Shown: one piece after another, positions 45,501-57,500 of the stretch
Position numbering within the stretch: position 1 is the first letter of the stretch
Layout of the letters: each line of letters begins with the position of its first letter
Source of the DNA: Hippasteria phrygiana
Taxonomy: Eukaryota; Echinodermata; Asteroidea; Valvatida; Goniasteridae
Direction: 5' to 3'
DNA: 64,000 nt
NCBI GenBank assembly: GCA_037893225.1
Contig: JAZGUH010000400.1
Location: 682,001 to 746,000, forward strand
Program-made: the position numbers and the translations under genes
Notes under the pieces: model-generated
The model's database searches: none
The model's input: only the letters and a program-made list of their open reading frames with translations
Told to the model about the DNA's origin: nothing

Positions 45501-48500
45501 ACTTCCATTCAAGAACAATACAGTCGAAGCATGAATGGATTGAGTATGTGCAGGAATGCGTGCATAGACAACAACCGGCCAGGTGGTCTTTTTCACACCG
45601 CGGCTATGGTCGTCGTCTGTCAAGAGTTTAACTCTCATAGCATGCATGTACACATTGACATGCACATTTATAATGTTCAGCGTTTATCAAAGAACGTTGA
45701 ATGTTTTTTCTTGTGGAACCCAAGTTTGCCTGTCTGACTGACATAAATACGGAGTCACTTTCTCCTTGGCTTTGAATTGTGTACCAGCATCAGAAGACCG
45801 CAGGCAGTGTTCGTGATGAGTTACTTCAGCTGCTTCTGTGGGGGCGTGCCAGTCCTGAGCTTCAGGCATTCTTGCTGCATGAACTGACAGAAAAGGGCAT
45901 GAAGAAATTGGGCCAGTCTGTGGAGAACTCCTACTCAAATATTCAGAAGCTCGTCTTGAAACACATTCACAGGTGAGTGAGATGCTAGCAACCTTTTCCC
46001 AACAAATTGTTTTTGGTCTTTTGACCTTTGTGGAAGATGGTTCGGTAATAGACTGATCTATAAACCCTAACCTTCCCAAATCCTCCAAAAATCTTCTTTG
46101 CCAAATGGAGGAATTTGGAGGATTGAGGGGTCTTTGGAAGTTGGAGGATTTTGCAGGATTGAGGGCATTGGAGGATTTTATTTTGCCTCTGGAGGAAAAT
46201 GGAGGATACAGGTCATCAGGCCCAATCTGGTGCTGGATGATTTCGGAGGATTGAGGTTACTGGGGTGTTTATCCAAAACTCACTGGAGGAATTTGCAGGA
46301 TTCGGGCAGTGGTCCCCAGTAACAAACATTGGAGGATTTTGGAAGATTTTGGAAGATTTTGGAAGATTTTAGGATTTGGGGGGATTTTGGAGGATTTTTG
46401 AGGATTCAGGTCACTTGAGGGAATTATATGAGTGATTATTCTGTTGGTATGATTTTACATATTTGCAGTGTGGGTCGATCGATGGTGTATCATCTAAGCC
46501 AGCTGAAAGGGATGTCTCTATGGTACGACAAATATGGCATCATTGGTTTATCACCGACTGCCATTCAAGGTGAGACGTAACACCCAAATTTGAAGGCTTG
46601 TATCAAAGTAGCTCTATCACTGCACCTGAGGTTAACTTAGAGTTTCTGTCACATCAATAGATTGTCCCACCCCATAAAATGGACACTTGCTTGTCTAGGG
46701 GTGTACATTTATGGGTAGTACGGGATTCGGGTTCCCGAATGAAAAAAAGAAGGAATGGGTATACCTGTTAAAGAAAGCCAATCCCAAAAATTTAATCTCG
46801 GAAATTGCTGTTCATATTGTTCATAAAGGTCTGCACGTTAATAACTACCACATCGGTGCATCAGTGCAGCAAGTGTGTACAGTGAGCTGTATAGCTTTAC
46901 GGTGTAAATTCTCGCTAGCGTCATAAACGTTAATCTGGTTTGTTTTTCCATGTACCCGGATTTTTATTTTTAAATATCCCCACAAATGAGATTCAAAAGC
47001 TTCCTATTCCATTGTCTGAGAAATGACTGAGTAATATGTCATTTCGGTTACGGGTACTCGATTCCATAATCTGGAACCGGTTCCTGATATTAGCGGTCGG
47101 GTACTTGGGTACCCGGTTCGAATGCACAGCCCTACGGTAGTCTTCACGCCAAGAGCCGAGTATGCTGAAACTACTTGGCCCTCTAAAAGTGTCCCCTATG
47201 TCTCGTAGTCTACCCAGTATCCTACCCACAGTGCCTTGCTGTCTGCCTGCCATGTTGGCTTTCTCGTTTCTCATAGTGTTGAAACTGAAGTGAGCCATGG
47301 CATTTTGGGATGCGACGGCATTTCAGACGATCATATTTCTCAGGAGGATTTGTACTAGTACCATCTTTCTAAACAGTATTTCAGAGATTTTTTTTTATCA
47401 TTACCAAAGCGACATCATACCTTTTCAGATTATTTTTGTTGATCTTGTACTTTATTTCAGAGGCTATTGGAGCTGTTGGGTCTTTTATGCTGAAAGCAAG
47501 TGAACTTCTCCAGTAAGTTAAATTGATTCAATCTTATTTGTGACCTGCAGCCGATTTCAGGAAACCGTGCGCAACTTACGCCATGGAATAGGACTTACGC
47601 CATAAAAATGTTGCGCAGCTGCGCAACATCCTTGTGATTAATTTCACGAAACAGTGCGTAGCTGCGCAATGTTTTATTTGTTTTATACATCACAGACGAG
47701 GCTGAATATTGCTTTTACGACGACTGTTTTAGTACAACAATAAAAGTACATGGAACAGTGGTGAAACGGAACTGTGGGGCGCCATTTTGAAACTTTCACT
47801 TTTGAAACTTCGCTCCGAAAAAAAGAAAATTGGTGGCAACTTTTGGAAATATCTTACAGGTAAACCTGCAGCGGATGACCATTTCATTACTCTCTGAAAA
47901 ATCTAGTGAATTAAAAAATTATTTGAGCAACTATTAACGGCTCTACTATGCTCACGCTCGGCTAGCTAAAGTCATCATTTTGGTGATTTTGCAGACACCT
48001 TAAGCCACCTAAAACGAGTGCGTAAGTTATGTAATTTGTGGCGCAAGTCAGCGACTTACGCACTGCGTACCTTTCGTGAAATTAATTTTTAAAATGTCAA
48101 AGATGTTGTGCAACTTACGCAATAAATTGTGGCGTAAGGTTTTGTGAAATCGGCTGCTGGCACCACGAAACAGGTGGAAAGTAACAAAAGCTGTAAATTG
48201 AGATGATGGCATTTCCTGAAAATACATGCAACAAGCTTTAATTTGATGTCCTGTGTGTTCCTGTAGCTCATTCTTGGGACCTGCTATAACTTGATGAAGT
48301 TGTTAGAGTCTTGACCCCTTGTTTTGAGAAAAAGTTTGTGAAATCAGCACAGCACAGCACAGCACAGCACAGCACAGCACAGCACAGCACAGCACAGCAC
48401 AGCACAGCACAGCACAGCACAGCACAGCACAGCACAGCACAGCACAGCACAGCACAGCACAGCACAGCACAGCACAGCACAGCACAGCACAGCACAGCAC

Positions 48501-51500
48501 AGCACAGCACAGCACAGCACAGCACAGCACAGCACAGCACAGCACAGCACAGCACAGCACAGCACAGCACAGCACAGCACAGCACAGCACAGCACAGCAC
48601 AGCACAGCACAGCACAGCACAGCACAGCACACTATTGTAACTGCTTGTAAACTCAGAAAGGCACTTTAAAGCCACACTTTTCAAGCTGCAAGATCACATT
48701 TGACACAAATGTTTAATGTGCAATGAATATATGTATAAGTTATTCTCTGGGCTTAATATTACAGGGTGATAGACACAAGTTTGAAGAATTTTAAAGCCTT
48801 TTTCCGCTGGCTGTATGTTGTAATGATGAGGCTGTCTGAGGAACCAGTGCCGAGTGCTTTGAACAAGGTAAATATATATATGTATCTATAAATGAAATCC
48901 TGTCAGTGTTTTGATAGACTTTTGATATTCACTTTTATATATTCAAATTCCTTTTCAAAGGGGTGGTGAGTTAGTCTAAGGGGGGGGGGGGGAGTTGGTC
49001 TCACCAACGGTGGAAGTTACCCCGCCTGGGTCTATAGGTCTGAAAATTGGCAGTGTTCTCCACGAGGGGTTTTATGCCGCCCCGATAAAATTTTCACCGC
49101 CCTGCTAAAATTTTCACCGCCCTGCTAAAATTTTCACCGCCCTGCTATTTTTTTCAATTAGATTTTCCCCCATTCTCCACCGTCTTCACAGTTTATCTAA
49201 GTACGAAGAAGTTTACCGCACTCTGTGGAACGAACATGAAGAGTTTGCCAGCATTAACATTCAGCAGTATTGCAGTAGCGTTTATAGTAATCGAACAGAT
49301 CTGGACGCAACGTACGCAACATATTATGCATTCACATTATAAAACTATACACGTAATATTATTCTGGACTGGTTGCAATCTCCCTGGTAATATCATTTTC
49401 ACTTTGTCGCGTCGAGAACCAGTTTACCTAAATTACAATGTTCCGTAACACTTGAGGGCGTCTTTTTCTCTTGGAAAATACCTTATCCACGCGCGCTGTG
49501 CCCACGTGCATGTTTAGCTCACCGGCCGGCCGGCTTAACCCCCTAAAAATCTTGCCTTCACTTCAAGTTGTAAACACGAGCAAATTTGATTCAAAGAGTC
49601 AGAAGAAAGTGGCCAGGAAATGCCTCAGATTGCACCACAGAGCATCTAGAATCCAAAATTTCCCGGGGCCCTTAAGCGGGCCCCGGACCACACGCCGTAA
49701 GGGCTTCGCGCTCTGCGCTCGCATTGTGTCTGCTGCCCTGCTAAAATTTAAGGCCGTGGAGAACACTTAATTGGGATAATTTCTTTTGTATCTATTGAAG
49801 ATTTATCCTCTGTTTAGATCTGGACCCAGGAAAACCGTAAGGGTGGTAGGGCTGGCAACCTAAAATGTGGCCAACCCCAGCACCTCTGTTGTAGCCCTTT
49901 ACCTAGAGTGGCTTTTAGCCTTGTATTGGGCGACTTCAATAAAACAAATCACTGCAATGCCACCGGTGGCACGAGTGGAGTTCATCCCATCTAAGTCCGA
50001 GTCCGAGTCCTTGTGTCTGGGTCCTCAATAATCCGAGTCTGAGTCCTTTAGTAACTTCCTCCTACTTTTTTCTTGAAATTCCCCCAAATTGCCCTCATTT
50101 GCCACACAACTTCGATAAATGATTGTACCATGTTGAAACAAATGAATTATTTCTCTAATTGTAGATTTTGCGCGGGATTAGATGTGTTATGATATAGAAA
50201 TATCATCTCAAAGTGATGAAAAAAAAATATTGGAGAAAGTCGGAGCTGTTTTGTTTTGCTACTTTATTTTTTTCTGGAATAATCTCTTTGATATTTTAGG
50301 TGAGACAGAGAGACATAAGCTTCATCTCCGACTTCCTGGCTGAGAATTTTTCTGAGGCTATTGGTGTGAGTATAAGTTGGTAATACCTATAAGCAAGTCC
50401 AAGTTAGAATAAGTGGAGATGTGAGCTCGTTCATCATAAATTAGTGCACAGCCAAGTTCCTTATATATGCATCCCTGCAATACATTGCCTGCAGTACATG
50501 GAGAGAAATGAATGCGACATTGAACGTATTGTGAAGAACGTATTGATCGTGAAGACAACATCTGTCATTTTCACATTCATGCACTTGCAATTAGGGTGTG
50601 CGAACGTGAAACTCGGCTTTCCGCCTGTTCCCACAAATATTCTCTACCTAGATACCTTGTTCTGTATCTCTACATGTTTCCCTTCATCTGACGATCTTTC
50701 CTGCTTCAAGAGGAATCTTAATTGCTAACTGCACAGCATTGAATGAAGTATCTCACTTGATTGATGTGAATGTGGCTGGCTTCCAAATTTGCATATCTTA
50801 TCTGCCCCTCCTGTATAACCTTAAATTAATTTATTTTTCACACAATGTCGTCATGATGTCATTTCTTTTGCATGTTGGCCGAGTCGAGGTTGACTTTCTT
50901 TTAATAATGTTTGTATGTTTGATGGTTTGGAAAAGCCGCCCCCTATTATCGTCAAATAGAAAAGAAGAATTCCGGCAATAACAAGAAGTTTAGTTGTTGT
51001 TGATCCAAATCGCTCCAAACCCTGTGATATCATGATCCTCATTTGCATGTGGTGTAAGTACCGGTAAGCCTTTGTCGTACAACATAAAATGAAGTTTCAC
51101 ACCTCTTTTCCCCTTCCGTTCCCCCTTCTGCCGCCTCGTACAGAACTTTATGCCCCGGTTTGTTTTTTTGCGGATTAAATAACCTTTTGTTTTCCGAGAA
51201 TTGAAACCTGGTTATATTATCTTTGATGCAGGATTTAGGCGACGCCGGGAAACAGTCAGGATTCACTCTGGAGCGAGTCGGTCAGTATTTGAAACGTCAG
51301 GACCTGCAGTTCCCGCTGGTATCATCCGCCCACGGTGAAACCTGGCAAGCATCTGTTGAGGGTAGTCCCAATCTGAAGGCTAGTTCACTCTTGTACAAGC
51401 ACCATCCTACCAAATCACTTCTGCAACTGTTTGATGATATGGAAGGGACGATCAGGAAGGCCCTTACCTTGCCAGCCGTAAGTACAACGCTTCTGGTATT

Positions 51501-54500
51501 TCCTTAATTTTATCTTTGCCTTTGTATCCCCCATGAAATTAGGAACTTCACTTATTGTATAGATCTCTCTCATAGGACGCCATCTTCGTAGGAAAATTAC
51601 AACTGCGTGTACAGCACAATCAGGTGCGTGCGCACGCAGTGTGCAAAATATTCTAAGCACGCGCGCATGTTGCTCGAAATTTCTTCGAAATACGGCAAAA
51701 GCTGATGCGCGTCAGAGAGATCTATTGTTAACCTCTTAAATACAGATGGCAGCCACAGCTGCGGTTTAAAAAAAAGACTGCGTTGGCCGGTTGATGTCTG
51801 TAGGCGCATTCCTGCACTTACTCAATCCATTCGTTTTTTTTATTTTATCATTCTTGAATGGGAGTGTAATAAATAGATTGAGAGTGATGACCACTCTATT
51901 CAGTGTGGTGCCTATTGTTTGCATTTAAGCTTGGCTGCACAGCCTCGATCTTTTGGCATGCCAGCACCCCCATCAATAACAGACGGACGCAAGGGGTTAA
52001 AACTATCGGAGTTGAGTAGTTTGTAATGTGAGAACAATTGAAAAGAACTGAAATGCCTGCTGCCCACCAATGGACTACAAAGGCGTTCAACCTACAATTG
52101 CTATTGTTGGAAAGATCATTGAAAAGAAAAATGTAATAATGGACACGACCATCCATTGAAAATCATTGACGAAAATACTGAATTGATTTTGTTTTCCTAG
52201 GTGGCTGTGGGCCAGTCAGTGCGGTGCTGTGAGATGGTGTCTTTATTCACGCACACACCTCTCATCAGGAACGAGGATAGCAAGGAATATCCCCATGTTG
52301 CTGTCAATCAGTACGTTAGTTGTTAGTGTCACGATACATGTATGCTGAGTAATGAAGAGATGGGTGCCTGCGGGTGCCTGCGGGTGCCGGCGGGTGCCGG
52401 CGGGTGCCTGCGGGTGCCTGTGGGTGCCTGCGGGTGCCGGCGGGTGCCGGCGGGTGCCTGCGGGTAGGGGCTTGGCAGTTTTTAATATTACTGAGCACTC
52501 ATGGGTTTTTCAATACTGACTAAAGCCGATTGACTCTTGGTATACTGAAATACTTGGTATACTGAAATAGACCGAATATTCAAATATTTGAATATTCGAT
52601 CATCAACCGAATACTGGAATACCATTTTGTGGATTCGAATATAAATGCACGTACAGATCTGACTCGCTATTTTAATTGAAAAGTTACAGCGCTTAGCAGT
52701 GTCAAGTGCCGCATTTTTGTCGATGGTAACTTTTTGTGGACGGAGGTTTATTGTCCCCGTCCGTAAAAACCCTGGACACTTGTAAAATAATTACTGCAAA
52801 AACGCAGGCTGGAGTTTGGAACGTTATACGTTCCCGTAATGATCTTGATAAAACAGGCGCATGCCAAAAAAATGTCGATTGAGCAGTCCATAATATCGAT
52901 GGCCGTAAAACACATAAAACACCGGCGTGCTTTGCGTGCAACTTTTTTTTATTGGCGCGGCATGCAGTTGCAGCCGACGCGTGAAAAATTTGATCGCCGA
53001 GTATCGAATATTCGATCAAACCGAAAAATCGTATTTTTCAATTTGTTCACCCTTGACTTGTTCACCCTTGGTTTTTGGTGAGACGTCTTAATTCTAGATT
53101 TCCGGAAGAGTTTTAGTCCTTAACCCTAACCCACCTCAATCCTTCAAAATCCTCCTTGCAGTTTTGGAGGATTTTAGAGGATTGAGGATGAATGGTATTT
53201 TTAAAAAAGAGGATTTTGGAAGATTGAGGATGAATGGTGTTTCAAGCAGAGGATTTTGGAGGATTGAGGATGAACGGTGTTTAAAGCATATGAGGATTTG
53301 GGAGGATTGAGGATGAATGCATTTTTTGGGGCAGGGTAATCGGAGGATTTTGGAGGATTGAGGATGGTTCCTAGCAAAAAGGGTCTAGGGGGTTAGGGTT
53401 AATTTGTTTTTATCATTCCAAAATGACCTCTGCAACCCGAAACAGTCTTCTTTTTCTAATGACCGTTGTTTTTTTTCTCCACAAAATCTTTTGGTAGAAA
53501 ATACAGTTTTCTTTCAGCAATGCCATACAAGTCAAACGCCTCCGAATGTGTCGTGGAATTTTCTTTTTCCTCGGATCTCACCCTTGTTGACAAAAAGTGA
53601 TGGGTTGGGTGTTCTTTTTTGTTTCCCTCCTAAAACCAATCACAAGGTGTGCTTCTGTTTTGAATGAACATATCTCCCTTCTCCTGTTTGATCATTCAGA
53701 CATCCTCAGACGGAGGCACTATGCATAAACACTGTGCTTATGACACAGGAAGCACCTGCTGAAGTTATATACCTCATAAGACAATCAAGTCATCAACTTA
53801 AGTAAGTAAGCAAGCTTCTTAATTTGTTGGGGTGCCGTGGCCTTGTGGTATAGTGTACCGGACTCGAGATCTCGGTGATGCTACAGATTGTGGGTTCCAG
53901 CCCAGCCATGGGGGGGTCATGGTGCTTGTGTCCTTGAGCAAGACACTTTGTCACAAGTTGCTCTTCTCTCCACCGAGGAGTAAATGGGTACCTGTGAGGG
54001 CAGTGATGGTTATGTGTTCAATTAGTCCATGTGCACTTAAGTTGCAGCCCGGGCTGTGTACTCCCCCAGGGAGCTGAGGTTTCAGGAATGATTAATAGGC
54101 CTGATGAGCAGGGGTAATAATGCATCGCCTCCAACACCGTGATTTGGTGGATATGTGTGCTGTATAAATCTAAGGAATTATTAATAATACATTTTTTCAA
54201 CAATGGGAGACTTCTGAGACGCTAGAGGGCAGCAGACACATACCGTTCCATGCGCGCGCAGTTCTGAGCAAGCATGAGTAGACACACCAAGTTGTAACTT
54301 TTTGCCAATTTAAGTACTGGAACCTCTACTGCCCAAGAAATTATGTATTTTTTAACTATGCCCAGACGGGTCAAGCTTCACTGTTTAATTTTTGCGGTTA
54401 ATACAGGAATCAGACTGATGTACTTTGCTTGTATTTCTCAACTCCCGGAGCTGGTGACCATGATGACAGTACTGCTTCTCATCACTCACAGAGGTAATAA

Positions 54501-57500
54501 CACATTTTTGATGCCAGCTTGACCCTCCGCAGCAGGGGGGGGGGGGCAAATAAAATCACACCCTTGACTGCATTGTGTTTGCTTTTACAAAGACATTTTT
54601 AAAATCTGTTAGGCCTGATGAACACCCCCACACACAAAAAATACCAGGATAACTCTTGAACTTAGAAAAACAGTACTGAGGAAATTATCCTTGAAAATTC
54701 CTTAGTGGCGTCGAACCTGAACTTGGTCCTCATGCTGACAGTATTACTTCATGGAATCCGTTAGGCCAAATTCTGCGGCCTGCAAATCTGTGCTCGCCGA
54801 GCTATCAAAGAAATTGTATGCTAACGCCTGAGTTGTATTCGAGTCCCTGCAAGTCCTTTCGCAAGTCCCTGCAAGTCCTTTCGCAAGTCCATCACAAGCC
54901 CTCCAGTCCTAATCCCGATCGCAAGCTATTCAAATGAGCTGTGACAAGCTTTGTCATTGTTCATCCAGTTACTTGTGACCGGCTTTATGAAAGGACTTCT
55001 GACTGGGCTTGCGAAAATACTTGTGAAAGGACTTGCAGGGACTCGAATACAACTCTGGCTAACGCTTTAAGCTCAGAATCCTTAGTTAACGGGATGTTTG
55101 CATACGCACTAGCCAAAATTCATTATGCTAACCGTAATTCGGTGAAAGAATTTGCTGGTGTAGTTAGCAGCGATTTGTTGCCGACTGTTATAGATTTCAT
55201 GAAATTGGGACCTGAAGTATAAACCTGAACAAATGTAGTGTTAATTAATAATTGAGATGAAGGCTTAAAGTTCGGTCATTCAATATCTTAAAAAGGTGTT
55301 ATGGGCATAAGTGCATAAGTTACCCTGTTAAGTATTAAATCTCATCAGTTCATCATTTTTGTAATGTGTGTCTCTGTTTGACCAGATGTAACCAGCATGA
55401 GATCCTAGATGCGGCTTTCTTTGACGACCACAACCTCTCTGTTCTACTCCAAGAGAGATGGAGTGGGCCAGAAAGCGTGTCCGTCATCTGTCAAGTACCC
55501 ATAGCTGCTCTCAGTCACCACGCATTCACACCACTCAGTATGCAAGATGGGTCATTAGACCAAAGATCCGACATGTAAGATTGCTTTTGTTTCTGCATTG
55601 TCCCGAATTACCCAAATATTCAAATATTTGATCATCAACCGAATACTCGAATATCATTTTGCGGGTTCGAATATAACATGCACGTACAGATCTGACTCTG
55701 ATGCTATTTTAATTGAAAAGTTACGGCGGTTAGCAGTTTCAAGTGCCGCATTTTTGTCAACGGTAACTTTTTGTGGGCGGAGGTTTATTGCCCCCGTCCG
55801 TAAAACCTGCAGGCTGGAATTTGGTTTCTTGTTATCAGAAAGTTATACTTTCCCGTAATGATCTTGATACAACAGGCGCATGAAAAAACAGTCTATCAAG
55901 CAGTCTATAAATATCGATCGCTGTAAAACACCGGCGTTCTTTGCGCGCAACTTTGTTTTTAACTGTTGCGGCATGCAGTTGCAGCTGACGCGTGAAAAAT
56001 TTGATCGCCGAGTATCGAATATTCGGTCAAACCCAGTTTTAAAAAATCGAATACTAAATTACTCGAAAATGAACAGCCGTAATTATTACAAGTTTTGATA
56101 ATTGAAGTTGTAAAAAAACGAAAAAAAAGCAGCATGGTACAGGGGTGAGATTTGTAAGGATTTCAGAATTTTTAAAGAATCTCTTTTGCAATTTGGAATT
56201 CCTGAGGTGTTGTCCTAAAGGTGTTTTTACCTGTGAAAGTGGATGTAGACCAATAAAAACGGATATTTTAATGAAGTGCCTTTAGGCAAATACAAACTGT
56301 ATATTGATCTGGGGTCCTGGTGGGTTTTTCGTGGATTTTTTGTGGACTTCGTGGACTTTTCATTTTTGGCCAATCTCACCCCTGATGGTAATACTGTATT
56401 TACACTTTCACTGAAGCAATGGGCTGACTTGGGCAATTGTTTTATATCTCTAAATTGCCACGTCTGTTCTCTTGAGGTATACCACTCTGAAAAATGTATT
56501 TTCAAATTGAATTGCTAATGTGTTTAATAGCAGTAGATAACTTCTGAGCTTTCCAATAAGGCATTCCGCATAAAAATCGACCAATGAAAAGTAACAAATT
56601 TAAAGGCAGTGTACATGATTGGTCCTTGTTGCAATTTTCAGAAATGGGCGGATTTGGGGGTTAGTATTTTATAGAAAATAATATTCCACTGACCTGTTCA
56701 AAGTTTTGCATTGTTGGATGGCGAAAAAAAAAACGAAATAAAAACGGCGCTCGTTTTCAACCGTCGTGCGGATGATGGCCTTTAGTCAAGGCGCGCGTGG
56801 GCTACCTGGACGCGTGAAGCGCCCCGAATGCCAGCATGTCCGGGGCGTGCCACTAATCTGGGTAGTCACGCGCGCCTTGACTAAAGGCTACAGGGCAGTT
56901 TTCCAACGATTTCCAGCTGGAAATCGTTGGAAAACGATATAAATTTCCACTTTTCTTGCCAACGACAGCACACCTGGTGCCATCATTTCACAGGATGATC
57001 GAGACTACTATTAACTTGCAGTCTAGTAAGGTATTTCGTAATAATTCAGTAGAAAAAAATTGGAGGATTACCTCGTGTACACTACCTATAAGTGTCAATT
57101 TTGAATTAGGAGTGGATGCTATTTATGTATATCAATACACGCAGCATATACTAAAACAATACATTTTATAAAGACCAAATAGAATGCACAGTGTAGAAAG
57201 TTTTGTTTTCTTTTTTTTCTAAATATAGTTTCCTTTCATAAGTTCAGGACACGGTGTAAATATATTACCGTAAATGTCAACAATTGATTAACTGATTGCA
57301 GAAACAAAGTTGACGCTGGCCAGTACATCAGCCACAGTCGACGCTTGGACAACATCAAAGCTAGTATATTTGCTGTCAGCGGATCACGGAAAGTATCGTG
57401 TGTGGTGAGTACAAGTCAACTAAATAAGAATTCAAATCTTGAGCCAGGCATTCTCCAACTCTCATTTGTTGATAACCCCCCCCCCCTCAAAAAAAAAAGA

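Noticed and set aside
48268..48684. Long Cys-Ala-Val-Leu and Ser-Thr-Ala-Gln-His ORFs
   Set aside because: They are translations of the AGCAC microsatellite in three frames, not genes.
52316..52498. Pro-Ala-Gly-Thr-Arg-Arg-His repeat ORF
   Set aside because: Encoded by the decamer minisatellite and lies in an ANAPC4 intron.
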